Assembly: GCA_013397115.1 (NCBI GenBank)
Contig: VWZW01002332.1
Span: 1,169,690 to 1,233,689 of the forward strand
Direction: 5' to 3'
DNA length: 64,000 nt
DNA from: Edolisoma coerulescens
Lineage: Eukaryota; Chordata; Aves; Passeriformes; Campephagidae
The notes under the pieces are model-generated. The model saw nothing but the letters and a program-made list of their open reading frames with translations, was not told the origin of the DNA and ran no database searches. Each line of letters opens with the position of its first letter. Position 1 is the first letter of the stretch. The position numbers and the translations under genes are program-made. Shown in pieces: positions 1 through 13,400 of the stretch.

Positions 1-560
1 TGTACAGAAACAATAATTTCACTGAATCCATTGATCCTGTGTTTTCATCATATCGGTAAAGAGATCCTATTGCAAATTAGGTGTTTTCAGTAACCAAGCT
101 TCATTCCTTTACATGAAAACTAAGGTATATGATTGACCTCTGTTACCACACAGCATTTTCAATCAATCCAGTCAGAAGTTTTTAAGGTCCTGTATAATCA
201 TTGGAGAGAGATAGGTGCTTGCCCTAAGACTTCTGAACTTTAGGTGGTCTGAATCTCTCTGTGTAGAACTCCAAATACAGTTGCCTTTCCCTGTCAGGTA
301 TATCAGGCACTGAAATACTACTCTAGGAAGACATACTCATTATCCATTAAGTTATTGCAGGATAAGAGCCTTAATGGAATTATAGTAGCTGTACTACATT
401 GTATTTTGACTCCAGTGATAGTGAAAGTTTAAAAAACTTATCTAAAAGGGAGGCATAAACTTGGGATCTTGTAAAAGTAGTAGTCTTAGCAAGTTTTTTC
501 CTGTTAAAATTGTAGTTTAGCACAGCAATTAAATTGCATATTGTTTGTGTTCATTTAAAG
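1..560 (+). other. ARHGAP42: ARHGAP42 intron (3' part)
   Basis: AT-rich intron sequence ending in the AG acceptor at 559-560. I see no repeat, RNA gene or other exon in it. Confidence 0.85.
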
Positions 561-720
561 GGTATCATTGCACAGTCAGCAAAATCTAATGACTGTATCC
601 AACCTTGGTGTTATCTTTGGACCAACTCTGATGAGAGCACAAGAAGAAACTGTGGCTGCTATGATGAACATTAAGTTTCAGAATATCGTCGTTGAAATTC
701 TGATAGAGCATTATGAAAAG
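561..720 (+). CDS. ARHGAP42: ARHGAP42 exon: C-terminal part of RhoGAP domain
   Basis: This 160-base exon follows an AG acceptor at 559-560 and is followed by GT at 721-722. The first base completes a codon and 53 full codons follow. The translation holds the RhoGAP signature QNLMTVSNLGVIFGPTLMR and then the helical stretch ending in ILIEHYEK. In the family, the conserved Asn of the NLxxVFGP motif helps position the bound Rho GTPase; the arginine finger lies in an earlier exon outside the window. The frame stays open past the donor into the intron, but that extension does not resemble the protein. Confidence 0.96.
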
Positions 721-2500
721 GTAGAAAAAAATTATCTGTTTTGTTATGAAGTGGAACTAAGATCTCATTTTCATTACCATCATTAAGTTCTTAAGAATAA
801 AGAGTCAAACATTTGTACAAGGTCATTAATAGAAACAATACCTTCTTCCCACTCTGTGCTATGGATCTATTTTCCTAGCAAGTCTTTTGTGGCTGTGCAA
901 GGTACAGATCCAAGACATAATCTCCCATGCTTTGAAGGCATTGCTCTGAATCTCCAGTTGCTTTCTGAAGATTGCTTCCTGAATCTAGAAACAGAAAGAG
1001 GTCATAACTTTGCTCCTGGCTGCTCCAGCTCTTTCTTGCTACCATTGTATGAAGGTTCACTCTGGGTGAATGATTCTCCCCTGAGTTCCTCAGGTCAGAG
1101 TGTTTCTGACCATAGCTGTCCTTAGGGGACGTGTCAGCTGCATAGTGGAGATTAGTCACTAGAAGAGTTAAGAAGGACTTGAGCAGGAAATCTTAAACAC
1201 TTACTTTCAGTCACTACCATTGCTGGTATCAGCTTCACTGAAAGGCCTCCGCAGATTTTTTGTTTTAATTTTAAACTGTTTGATTTCAGAATTCAGCCGA
1301 ACAGTCAAGACCTTGTTTACTTGGTAGTCAAAAGCAGTTTTATTCTGGGCATCTTAGTTGAGCTATGTCATCTCCTCTGATGACTGACGAAACAAACTGA
1401 AAAAGCTTTGCGTTTCTTTCATTACACATTACTCAGCTAAGGGGCAGTTCCCAGTCAATAATGGGGTCCCCTGCACTAGCTGATCAGTAAGTGCTGACAG
1501 TACAGCTTGGTATCATCAGTTATATTTCATAGAGAATCCTCAAAATGGCTATGATCCTGATAACCTTCTTGGCTCTGATTACAAAACATAAATATGTTGC
1601 ATTTTTCCAACAGTGAATTTCCCCTCCAGAAAATTAGACCTCATTCAGCACAAAGACTATGACTGCACAACCAGAGTCACCCTTTCTCTATTTCTCTGTC
1701 TACAGACATGTTTTTATATTGATGTGCTACTCACTAGTGCTTAATACAGTTTAATGTGCTCCGAGAGCATCTCAAGATGTCCACCAAAGTATTTCTTAGT
1801 GTGGAAGTACATTTGCTTTCTTCCACTTCTATGAATGGCACAAAGGTGTCTTTGCATCTTCATCTTCTTTTGGGAATGCCCTATAGCTAGAGGGCCCAGA
1901 AATCCTTTCAGAGACATCTTCTGGCATAGCATGGTAAAAAATTGACCAGTGGTAGTAGTGGTATGTAAAAGATAAGAACCAGGAGATGCCTTAAACATAA
2001 AGTTGTTCCTCACTGAACTTGACTTGTTTGGCCAAATAAAGCATTCTGAAATCCAGATTTGATTATAATAAGTTATGACTGTGACATATTTCTGTGGTAT
2101 ATAATAACTTTTGCTGGAACACAGAGAAAAAAAATCAACCTGGTCATTATATAAATATACTGATATTTAAAAAAATACATTAGTTCTTGGAGAAGAGTCG
2201 TTAGTAGGCACCTATTTTGTTTTTACTTCAACTGTTAAGCCCTTCTTAACAAGAGCTGGAAAAATCTATTTCAACAAATTAATATAGATATTAAGTACAG
2301 CTCAGTATTGTGGTTCTTGAGTTGTAAAATGAGATCAAAGCAAAGCTTATATTCTGTGACTTTACTCTTTTGTAATGTATGAGACTATTATAGTGTTAAT
2401 TTCAACCACAGTGGTGAGGAAAACAAATGGATTAATAATGAAAGTGTAAGAGTACCTCTATTATTTAATGTCATTTTTTCCCTTTTTTTTAATCATGCAG
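721..2500 (+). other. ARHGAP42: ARHGAP42 intron
   Basis: Intron of 1,780 bases between the RhoGAP exon and the first linker exon, with GT at 721-722, a pyrimidine-rich tract, and AG at 2499-2500. Small open frames on both strands (for example 856-1125 and 1741-2013) have no recognisable similarity. I recognise nothing else. Confidence 0.85.
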
Positions 2501-2645
2501 ATATTTCACACTGCGCCAGACCCCAATATTCCTCTTCCCCAGCCCCAGTCCCGATCGAGTTCAAGAAGAACAAGAGCAATTTGTCTCTCCACAGGTTCAC
2601 GCAAACCCAAAGGAAGATACACACCATGTCTAGCAGATCCTGACA
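2501..2645 (+). CDS. ARHGAP42: ARHGAP42 exon: end of RhoGAP and start of linker
   Basis: This 145-base exon is 48 codons plus one base, with donor GTAAGT from 2646. It begins IFHTAPDPNIPLPQPQS and continues into a basic, Ser/Arg-rich stretch with SRRTRAICLSTGSRKPKGR before ending at ADPD plus the first base of a Ser codon. The boundary and phase fit the neighbouring exons exactly. The stretch is typical of the GRAF3 region just after the RhoGAP fold, where the chain becomes disordered and basic. Confidence 0.96.
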
Positions 2646-4664
2646 GTAAGTTTGTCATTGCAGACTGGTTATGTTCCTTTTTATGTCATCTTTTAACTTT
2701 CCCTGAATAATATCCTGTAGGTGCTGTATTCGAATGATCATAACCATCAGCTTTTTAACCTCTATGAGTCATGGCAACTGTTGACTGTCTGCATTCCTCA
2801 CTTCTCAGATGAGGAAGGATGTTTGGTTATAGGCAAGTCTTGCATTGCATACAGAGTTCAACATCATTTAAAGTAGACTTTATATTCTCATCTAAATTTA
2901 GTCTACTTTGAAACTCAAAAGTTCATTATATGAAGTTCATCTAGTTTACTTGCAAGATGATTAGTAAGGCTGGGAAACGGTAGATACAGTCTTTTCTCTC
3001 CTCCTATAACAAATGTAATTCAGTCAAGGATAGGAGATCAAAACCATCACTTGGCTTTTTTCACATGCATGAAACTGTGGTCATTGCTTTAAAGGCAGCC
3101 ACTGCTTATGCTGCCAAAACCACGGAAACTTTGGTAGGTTTTCTGGAATAGAAACAAACTCTGATATTCCTGGGAGAAGCAGTATACTTAACCATACGGC
3201 TTACTGTTTAACAGCAGGGAGTTATGTCTGTAATTAATTGCTGCTTAGAATCCTTACTCATTTTTATTCAGGTGTAATTAAAAGGTTCACTTCATTCATT
3301 CTCATCCATTTGGGCCACCACTTTTTTACTTAATGGGTGTACCAGTAAGGAGTATTGAAACTTTATAAAAGCTTAAGTCATTAACAATATCACTACTGCA
3401 ACAGACTTCCTAAAGAACTTCTGTGTCCCTTGGTTCCTCAAAAAGCTTTACATGAGACTGGTTCAGTAAGTTAATCCACAGTTAAGGTGCATCTGTTCTT
3501 GAGGATCTGTAGTAATTCTGAAGTCTGTAATGTTAAGAAATCTGTCTTCAATATGTTCTTGCACTGGTGCTGCATTTTCTATAGGCCTGTGCTACTTGTT
3601 CCCTGCCAGGGAGAGTTTAAATACTAAATAACAATAGCTCCCTGCACATGGATTGCCAGTATGAATGACATGGGATCCTAAGAAGTTACAAAGGAGCAGT
3701 CAGTTACACTTACCAGAGGACAAACAGGTGTTTTTCACTGTGTAACTGCAATGAATGAATACCAGTATAAAAAAGGGACATTTGTGTGCAAGTATTTTGC
3801 AGAGTGTATGCAAGCTTCTTCAGGCTTTTTCAGGGGAGGTTCAGGTTGGACATCAGGAAGAATTTCTTCACTGAAGGACTTGTCAAGCATTGGAACAGAC
3901 TTAGCAGGGAAGTGGTAGAGTGGCCATCCCTGAAAGTATTTAAGAAATGACATAGCACTTAGTGCTGTGGTTTAGTTGACATGGTAGTGTTTGGTCAAAG
4001 GTTGAATTCGATGACCTTGGAGGTCTTTTCCAACCTAAATGATTGTATGACTTCTATGATGCTACATTTGGTGGCAGTTTGATTGCCACTAGGTCTGATC
4101 CAACAGCTCTTCACTTGTGTTTCGCTTATTAGCTGAAGCTCAGCACTTGTGGAAACAAGTTCCAATTAGTATCTCACTTGTGCCCTGAAAGGCTGAGGTA
4201 GAAGCAGAGGTACTCTTCTTACCAGATGTCTCTCGGTGTGGCAGAAGACAGGTAAGAGGGAGCCAAAGCTTCTGGCAATAACATTTTCAGAGCACTAGAT
4301 AGTTTTAAGTCATCATTTCAGTGAAGCATGGACACAACTATATTGCAAGAAATAAAAGAAATCTTAGATAGAATGCGAAAAGAGATACAGGTTTCAAATG
4401 GTAGGGAATCATAGAAAATTATAGAAAATGCATCTGCCAATCTTGAAATTTTCAAGGAACTAATGCTCTGTAAAGGGGCAAGATGAGTCTTCAAGTTGTT
4501 AATAAATAAAAGAGTTGCATTCCTTCTGCAGGAAACCACAGATTAATGAATTTGATAACAAGTAAGGTACAAAAGAGCTAAAAGTGGCATGAAAGAAATG
4601 CACATGATTAGAAAATGCAGATTATTTTTCTCACTCTCTCTCCCTTCCCCTGCCTCCTCCCTAG
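2646..4664 (+). other. ARHGAP42: ARHGAP42 intron with one CR1 fragment
   Basis: Intron of 2,019 bases with GT at 2646-2647 and AG at 4663-4664 after a long CT tract. Its only recognisable content is a CR1 3' end at about 3825-4062. Confidence 0.85.
3825..4062 (+). mobile_element. CR1 LINE fragment, 3' end
   Basis: A degraded, 5'-truncated CR1 retrotransposon in sense orientation on the + strand. The segment 'ggttggacatcaggaagaa' near 3844 is a CR1 3'-region signature. The end shows the CR1 run of 'gaggtcttttccaacct' near 4021 followed by imperfect copies of the terminal 'attctatga' repeat. No intact reverse transcriptase frame remains. The left border is approximate. Confidence 0.85.
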
Positions 4665-5045
4665 GTGACTCGTACAGCAGTAGCCCTGACAGCACTCCCA
4701 TGGGTAGCATTGAATCTCTGTCTTCTCACTCGTCTGAGCAGAACAGCACCACCAAGTGCACGCCCTCACAGCCAAGGGAGAAATCAGGAGGGATTCCATG
4801 GATTGCCTCTCCCCCTTCTTCTAATGGCCAGAAAAGTTCAGGCCTGTGGACTACAAGTCCAGAATCCTCATCAAAGGAGGATGCAACCAAAACAGATGTG
4901 GAATCAGACTGCCAAAGTGTTGCTTCTGTCACTGGACAAGAAAATGCCTCTCCACCAACAGACCTGACCAAAAAGAGTTCCTACAGTCTCTCTGGGCTGA
5001 AAAGGTCTTCAGCATCTTCCCTTAGATCAATTCCATCAGCTGAAG
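4665..5045 (+). CDS. ARHGAP42: ARHGAP42 exon: serine-rich linker
   Basis: This is the largest coding exon in the window, 381 bases (2 + 126 codons + 1), with acceptor AG at 4663-4664 and donor GTAATT from 5046. The translation is dominated by Ser, Thr, Pro, Gln and Glu and includes the segments SYSSSPDSTPMGSIESLSSH, GGIPWIASPPSS and LKRSSASSLRSIPSAEG. No folded domain is visible. It is the disordered linker between RhoGAP and SH3, with many Ser-Pro and Arg/Lys-x-x-Ser sites that could be phosphorylated (inference). The frame runs open upstream of the acceptor, but the acceptor and phase identify 4665 as the start. Confidence 0.96.
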
Positions 5046-6119
5046 GTAATTTCCAAGGTCTTTTATCACATCAGTGTTAACTAATGCATTGCAAAACAAG
5101 AGCTGGGTCTGACAGCTGAAAGCTAATGATATTCATTAGCCTTTTTTGTTTGTTTGTTTGTTTGTTTGTTTGTTTTTAATTTTTGTGGTATTCAGTTTTC
5201 AAACTGCTTCTGACATATTTCCATTGCTTATAACCTGCACAGTTCTCACAGCATAAAATATATGTTTCTCAGAATTTAGATCACTCTCTATCCTCCTACA
5301 ATTCATCTATAACACCTATAATGATACAGAATAATACTATAGATTAGAAACATTAGTAGTAGAGATATTGTACTTATATTTTGGGATCTCTGTATTATGA
5401 CAGTTTTTAAAGCATTATTAAGCATTGGTTGTTCTTTGGCATAAGGAGAGAAGCAGATGCAGTTCTTATCTTGCAGAGCATCCATGCAAAGAAAGCAGCA
5501 GTCCACTGATAGGTCACCTGAAAGGACACATGTGGACATGGCTTACATTCATTAAAAGGACTTCTTTTGTGTGCAATACAGTCTGTACGCATATAGATTT
5601 GCGTTATCACGTTACAGTGGCAGTTGTTTAAGGAAATCATGGTCATTTAATCCTAAATATGTTTTTTAAACTACATGAAGCTTCTGTGGATATTGAAATG
5701 CTAATTCTTACATATTAATATGGCCTGATTTCACACTGCTTTGATCAGTTGACTTCCTGAGAACCATTCCTATGTGAATTTTTTTCAATTTTATGCAAAG
5801 TGCTACTTTATAAATGCTTTTATTGTCACTTTTTAGTGATTGTACAATCTAGCCATGTAATTGTAGTGTAGTTTTTAGCCTTCTCAATTTCAATGTCATT
5901 TCCTCATTCTTTCTGTTGGTTCTTTTCTCCTGGTTTTTGCCTGAAAGGCTGTTTCTTCTTGCTCTTAGTAAGTAGTTTCTCTACCTGTTTTGACTCAAAA
6001 AAAAAAAAAGAAAAAAACCTCAACAACAGCAGCAGAACCTTTGCTTTGCACAGTTACGCATGTTGTGAAACAACTTCAAATCAGCTTTAATGTTCCCTAT
6101 AATTTGGTGTTTTCTTTAG
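5046..6119 (+). other. ARHGAP42: ARHGAP42 intron
   Basis: Intron of 1,074 bases with a (TTTG)n microsatellite at about 5142-5177 and an A-rich tract at about 5997-6016. The AG acceptor is at 6118-6119. Nothing else was recognised. Confidence 0.85.
5142..5177. repeat. (TTTG)n microsatellite
   Basis: Seven or more uninterrupted copies of a TTTG unit flanked by T runs, inside an ARHGAP42 intron. Confidence 0.95.
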
Positions 6120-6276
6120 GTAACAAAAGCTGCAGTGGATCTATACAGAGCTTATCTTCAGCAGATACCAAAGATACACTAAAGACTCCACCAAACCCTG
6201 ATTTGCCTCCCAAAATGTGCAGGAGATTAAGATTAGATACTGCATCAAGTAATGGCTATCAAAGACCAGGATCTGT
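6120..6276 (+). CDS. ARHGAP42: ARHGAP42 exon: linker, second part
   Basis: Exon of 157 bases (2 + 51 codons + 2), with acceptor AG at 6118-6119 and donor GTAAGT from 6277. The translation contains GNKSCSGSIQSLSSADTKD and then a proline-rich and basic stretch, PPNPDLPPKMCRRLRLDTAS, ending in NGYQRPGSV. The PxxP-like segment could bind SH3 domains, possibly the protein's own SH3 (inference). Confidence 0.96.
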
Positions 6277-7380
6277 GTAAGTCTTTAAGGCCCTTTGGAG
6301 ATTTGTGTTGTTACAGTATTGTCTGTTATAAAGTGATTCCAGAGGAGTACATAAGTAATTGAAAAAGCGTGCATGAATACTTGATTTTAATATTTCTGTA
6401 TTTGTTAATTATTTATCTAGTTTTGTTAAAATTGTAGACAAAGGAGATGGCATGAAGTCTGTTTAAGTAAGTTGAAAGACTACCACTGACTTTATTAGAC
6501 TAGAGATAAGCTAGAAATGTTTCCTAGAAAAATGATTAGTATTATTATCTCTGGTTCTTCTGGTATTTAATGTTTCAAGGAGCAGAAATGCTATTTACTG
6601 TCCATGCTGTTGTATCAGACACATCATCAGATTTTATTTGTGTAAGTCCAAAATTGGAGGAAAGAAAAAAAACCAGAAACAACCTTCTGCTCTGAAATGT
6701 CTTCAGTTGCTGCATGATAAATAGTTGATTTCTAAGGGCTGGGGTTTGGCTTGGTTTGGTTTGGTTTTGGTTTTATTTCTTTAATGCTGAGAGGAAGATC
6801 ATTCTAAGCAATAGAGGTTGTGATTTAGTATGTTGAGATTTAGGTTGGTAATGTTTCTCAGTGCTTTCAGAAGACCTAAAAGTTAGAAGATCTTTCCTGA
6901 TCTGACTTTGACCCAGAATATCTCTGTCCCCCTGAACAAGTGATTTCTGGATCTGCAGAGCATAAAGCAGTTCTTCAAATACTGCAGGATATCATTCAGC
7001 CTCTCCACTTTGTAATCTGGAAGGCATCACGGTAGTCATTTCAGAGACTCCTGTGTCTTACTTAAACAGAGAATTCTGCACAGCTCAGAGTTCCAGCATG
7101 ATAGTGACAGACTTTCAGTAAAAGAGTTTCTGATATATCTATTGGCCATGCATGAATATAGTTTTAAACACAAGATGTTGAGGTTTCCATTGGTGACTCA
7201 GCGCGGCACTGGAGCGTGTGGAAGTCAATCGCCCCAATTAGGTTATGCCCTTAAAAAGGATGTTGAATAGGGATGTAAGTGAATAATTAAAAAAAATATA
7301 TAAATGTGTCCATGTCTTTAGATGTTTAAAAGTGAAACTAGTGTGTGTGGTATAAAGCAAGGTGGTGCATTTATTTTCAG
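6277..7380 (+). other. ARHGAP42: ARHGAP42 intron
   Basis: Intron of 1,104 bases. A short GGTTT-type simple repeat lies at about 6741-6771. The AG acceptor is at 7379-7380. Nothing else was recognised. Confidence 0.85.
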
Positions 7381-7443
7381 AGTGGCTGCAAGAGCGCAGT
7401 TGTTTGAAAGTGCTGGTTCACTTAAACAGTTTTCTTCAGGACG
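7381..7443 (+). CDS. ARHGAP42: ARHGAP42 short linker exon
   Basis: Small 63-base exon (1 + 20 codons + 2) after AG at 7379-7380 and before GTAAGT at 7444. It encodes VAARAQLFESAGSLKQFSSG and the first two bases of an Arg codon completed by the next exon. It sits just before the SH3 domain and keeps the reading phase on both sides. Confidence 0.94.
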
Positions 7444-10400
7444 GTAAGTGCTACCTACTGCTTAACACTCTGTAAAATCCTTTCTGTTTTGCTGGCTTCA
7501 GAGACTGAAATAGAAGTCTTGGAGCTTTGTTCTGTGTCTTTTGGACAGCATCATGTGGCATGTGAATTTTTTTTGGTTTATTAAGCTCATCCTTTCTTCA
7601 AAAGAAAGCTAAATTTCATAGGGAAAAACAACCAGTCTGGTTATTCTCTCACGTGGGGGAATAGTGAGAGATGCTCAGGGCAGCTGTCTGCTTAAGGACA
7701 CAGATACAAGAGAAAATTAACAATATGTAAATTAGGATGAGGGTGCTGTACTTTCTTCATACAGCTGTTTGTACGGAATGCCTTCAGCAGAGTAGCAAAC
7801 TTGCTGGTTTATGGTAATTTGCTCATACAGGCAGGTCTGGAATAACATCTGCTTTAGAAAGTGCAAGATTGACTTGATCAGGATTTCTCTCTTTACCATC
7901 ACACCTTCCATGCCTCGGTGTCTGTCTGGAGAAACTGTTGACCTTTCTTCTTGATAGTGTGCAGCAGGAAGTATTGACATTTTCTTCACAATTGTTTGCA
8001 TTTTTTCATGGATTTGATTCATTTTTATATTAAATGATTTTAGAATATTCTAGTATGTGTTTGTCTAGGAAACAGTATCTTCTGTACATTACTACTCCCC
8101 TTACAATTAACAGACAAAGCAGATAAATAAATGGATGTGGGAAAACGTCTGTCTCTCTTTTCACTGTCACAACTTTTCACGTTCTTTGAGACAGAACACA
8201 TTTTTTGTTCACCACTTTACTCGCTGATACACCCACAACTTACCGGAACTGTTGAGCATTGAAAAAAAGATGTCAGTCCATGAATCCAAAAGCAGTAGCC
8301 TAAAGTAGCACAGATGTAAAGGAAGATGCCAACACACTGAAATGTGTGGCCATGGAATGTGGCTGTCCTCTCTGGCAGATCTAGCAGGGAGGGAAAGAAA
8401 AAGCTCTCCTGCAAAGGCCCACTGATTTTGTGAGAAGCAGCTTTCAGGAATCAAGGCTGTTCTTGTTTTGTGTAGTACATGAACTATAAGGTGACCAAAA
8501 AGGAGGGTGGCAGGGGAGGAAAGGCGTGTGAAAAGATCGGGGCAATAATTTAAGGAAGAAAAGTATAAATGAAGAGTCTGGAATGTTCTTAAGCCAGTGC
8601 TGTAAGTTGAAAGCAATGACTGCTTCACCAGTCCTGCATCATTTCATCTCCAGCACTGTTCCTTTTCTTATTTTGTATTACTTCCTTCTTTCAAACTCTC
8701 CCCTGTTGTTCCCTCAGAGCCTGTGCCACCTGTATCTGTATATAAAAAGCATGTAAGAAGCAAAAATCTGACAAAGGAGAAAGTAGCAGTTTGATAATGG
8801 ATGTGGAGAGCAGATAACAAAGCCAAAAACACTGAAAGGCTGAATAGCTCCTCTACTTCAGCCTTCATAAGAAGGCAGAAGAGCAACAGGAGCAAGGAGA
8901 ATGGAAAATGAGAGGTTAGCAGGCAGAATGAGGAAGAAATCAGAAGTAGCTCAGCTGTTCTTATAGTGCTGCTTAAGTCTGAGTACAATTTTGCAGTTCA
9001 GAGCCAGCTATTATTTAGCTGCATGTTATGAACATGAAGGCTGATTTAAAACCGTAGAATAGTCTTTTTTTTTCCTTTTGTTTTTTTGGCTCTGAAATAT
9101 GTAGAAATTATGTAATTACATCTTGATCATGCAGTAGAAAGGCCTCCTGTGTTCATAACGCTGCTAATCAATGAATATATACAGGACCAAGCGTAAGACA
9201 GAGAAACTGTTTTTAAGCTGCGTGGTTTGATACCAGAAATGCTCGAGCCAAGACAGCTTTGGACTCTCCGCAGGGGTAATTTACCCTGCTAAGATAAATT
9301 TTAAGCTACTGCTTACCTATGCATTATAGAATGTAAGTAACTTCATCCCTGCTTGAAGCACCCGTTGCCTGCTGTGGTCCTTTGTACAGATGGCAGATCA
9401 AAAGTACCTGTATGGCTTTGCAGTCTCACGTTGTTTTCTGTATTCCAGCAGATAATGCTGCACTTGATACTTCACTGCCACAGTGGTCTGGTCCTACTTA
9501 ATTCTTTCTTCCATGCAGTCTTTGCAGCCCTGCTGTCTGACTTTGTATGATGCAACAGTCTATAATGAGTGTGTGTCCTCTTTTTTAATGCATTATTTGA
9601 CCTGTTTTCTCTCCTTGTATACATGAGTACATGCTCCTATAACATCAAAGGGTTTTTCTAGTCAGAAAGACACTAAGAGACCACAGTACATGCGGTAGGA
9701 TTGAACAGGGAAGACCAAAATGTTATGCCCTGGCCAGCCTGTGCTCTGTTTTTCCAATTACAGAGTTACTTTGACTTCTGTCTTCCTATTTCCTGACTTG
9801 AAGTTTATTATTCATCAGTCTCCCTCACTGTGGTATTAAGCTACTGTGTACACTGAGACCAGTCTCTGTTGCTAATCTAGTATGCACTTGAAAGAGGTGA
9901 AGGAGTTTTCTTTCTATTTTTACAAATACTGCAGTTAGATAAGTCTTAGTCAGGCCTGAGGTCTGTTTATTGCAATTTCTGTACAGAAAAGCACCGACAC
10001 ATAATCCCTGACCCTACATTTTATTGACTTTGATTTAGAGATACGCAGAAAGTCAAGTCTCTTGAAGTGAGAAACTGCATTAGAAGAAGAATTTTCATTA
10101 GATAAATGAGGAGTAGGTGACAGCAAGAGGCTCTACCCTTAAGCAGGATCTCTAGGTGCCAGGCTGGGACTTCGACAGGAGCAGACTGATGTTTTGAAGC
10201 CCTCTAGACCCATGCTCCCATCCCAGCCATATGATCAAATATTCTTTTCCAGTCATTCTTCTTGTTTCATTTTCATGCTTTATTTTGCATTTCCTAAAAC
10301 ACCTGGAATGCCTTGCCCAGACCAGGCCAGTGTGTTTCACTCAGGCTTGGTTTTGAGTCTGCCATCTCCAGGGTTCTATAAACCTTTCTTCTTCCTGTAG

Positions 10401-13400
10401 GGTAATATTAACTGGTGAGTCCTCTGAGAGAGATTCATATGTTTTCCCTCATTCATTCCTGTTTTGGCTTTGTCTTGCTAGACTGAAAAGTCATTAGGGC
10501 AGGAGCATAGTTTTAAAGCTTGTTTATATTTTTCAAAATAGTATTACCACTATTATTATTATTAGAGCGTCAGGTATTGGTGACTGTGCATAGTCAAGGA
10601 GAAGAATTTATGATCTGATGAGTACTGATCCTTTCACTGCTAGAATATTTATCATTATGGGCTCAAAACAACCATAATAGGAAGTAAGGAAATGGAAAAT
10701 GCATTTTTTTCATCTGGAATCTATCCAGTAAGGTCATGGAAAGAAGGAACTTCTAGGAAATGTGGGTATAATTTTCTGAAGTTGCTTTTTTTTTCTTCTA
10801 CCCTAAACAACATGAATCACACTCCTCTCAGGTTATTAGCATCATCTTAGAAGAACTGTAATAGATGATGGTTATCACATGCTTTTTAACAGCCTTGTTT
10901 CTAGGGAGGACAGCATTAACACCATCAGTGAGAATGACCATTTTCGTAATCACAAAAAAAATGTCCAAGAACCTGCAAGCCCATTTCATGATCAGTGCTT
11001 CCAGTTGGATAGGGTTGAAATGAGTAATAACAAATATGAGAACGTAATAATCAAATCAAGTGTGGGGGCAATAATCAGGTGCTTGAAAATTGCTCCAGAA
11101 TTATAAGTAAATATTCTTAAATCTGTCCCTCATTATGCCATCACAGATAGTTTGTAGATAACTTTGGGGTGTAATTGCTCTGCCTCAGGAGCAAGGTAGT
11201 GTGAAGAGCCCTGTAATTCATTAACTTTTGAGAAACTGACCTCTTGTGTTTCTCTATCTGTGTAAATGCCAAATGCTGAGAACCTTTCTCTTTCCATAAG
11301 AGATAGTTTTAGAGGACTTTTCCAACCTTAGCAATTCTATGATTCTATAATTCTAAGACAGAGTCTATGTTTTCTTGTCTTTTTTTACTTTTAAGGTAAA
11401 CATACTTGTATCAGATAAAATTGGAGGTTGAAAACAAAATAGTTTATTAGACATTAGAGAATATAGGAGAAAATGGCTTTAATTTCTGATCTTTTTCTAA
11501 GGGCAATAAAAATAACATGTCATGTTTCAAGAATGACCTAAGAAATTCTGCCTCACATTTAAATATTGTCTTCTGTCACAGTATGACTCAGGTGTCCCAT
11601 TATTAACTTGGGCACCTGTCTTGATAGTCAGATTATTCAGATTTGAAATAATCCTTGTGCTTTAGTAAATTCATTACCTACAACCTTGTGTTCATTGCAA
11701 TCTTTTAACAGTTACTCTACTGTTTTATATGTGTAAAATCCATGATTGTGCCGCACAGATATGTCGGGTTTGCATAACAAGGGGTCATGGCTGGGCCAAC
11801 TCATCCCAACAGGCTGTTTTGTCATAGTGTTACTGATTTGGGTTAGTATAACTAGAACATCTGTAGTGCTCTTCGTTGACTTTGAGGAAAAATGAGATTA
11901 AATAATTTTAGTTTATGTGTGACCTTCAGTAAAGTCATCCAGTATTCCTCATATATACATTATGTAGATTATTATGTGTAAATTTGTATAGATTATATAG
12001 AGTAATGAATCTTCACACCTGTCTTGGCAAATGTGGATGGCAAACCCTTCACAACAGGAAGCACCGAGGAGTTGTTTTGGAAAAACTCTACTCAGAGCAG
12101 TCTACGCCGGCCAGAGAGCAAGCTAACAATAAAGTGAACAAACAGGGATCCAGTGCTCATCTTGTTTTAGTTAGCTGATGGGATGTAACCAGGATGACAG
12201 TACTAAAAATCAGAAATGTTTCCAGGACCCTGAAAATAAGCTGCCCTTGGATGTTGTGCAACTCAAAATTCCTGATCTCCTCTGAAAATCTCATCCTGAG
12301 AATGTAACCCTTGAGGAGTCATTAGCTCTCTTAAGATGAAAGCAAAGCATGCCATTTAGTCCAGGCATAAATCAGAGAACCAATAGAAAGCTTTTTATTC
12401 AGAAGGAGAAATCATATCTGGAAAGCTCTCACATAAAAACTTCAGAATATGTCCATCCACTCTCATATCCTTTTGAAGGTTCAAATGAATGATGATAATG
12501 CTTATGATGTGGGCTGTTAATTAATCTAACATACAACTCTGTTATCTCACAATTTTGGGAGAAAGACATGATAGATTACATGCCACTTGCATATACACAC
12601 TCTCAAAAAGTATGCAGAAAATTTTAAACTTTGCCACAGGTCACGTATTGGGTCATTGAGATAAATCCTGGCTAGAAGGAAACCTCAGTTGGCAGCTCCC
12701 CATCACATCACACAAAGGTGAAATAGTCAACAAGTTCATCTTCACTTAGTATAGTGTGGGTTTAAAGAAATTCAGAAAAATTGGTGGCTCATGTAAAATT
12801 GTTCTGAGTATATAAGTTAAAGTCAAGGTAATAGGTAAAGTGCAGGCATCTAAAGAGAGCTCCTAATTTCCATCTTCATGTTCAATCCCTCATTTTGTAC
12901 TTTGCAGAATCATAGTGCCAGAAGCCAAGAGGTGACTTTTCCTGTCCTTCTCTGGGACAGAATCATCAGTCCTTTTTGTCTTATATTTACCTTCTAAGTA
13001 TTGGTTTCCTTTGTAGACCTATTAACAGTGGTTTCCCACATGTCTAGTTTTTAGACCTTTAATAACTTGATGATCACTTTTGAATTTGTCTCCAGGCGAT
13101 CCATGACTTGCTTCAAACAGTATGCTCAGTTCAGTACTTACTTGAATGACAACTTCATTTTAAAAGTTCCAAATTACCTTCCTGTTTAAATATCTAGGTA
13201 GGATGTCAGTCTTATTTTCTGCAATAACATGCTTGTTAACTCCAGTAAGCTTGAAGTTATTATCTGCTGTAATTCTACTCCTCTGAACTGCTGTGTAACC
13301 CGTCATTATCATATTGCATTTGTGCAACTACTTATTCTTACACTTCTCAGGTTTTAATTTAATTTCTTTATACCTTTTTCCTTGTTATCTCATTTATTGC

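Noticed and set aside
4589..5080. 163-codon frame as a stand-alone gene
   Set aside because: The middle is the ARHGAP42 linker exon (4665-5045); the ends are intron read-through across clear splice sites.
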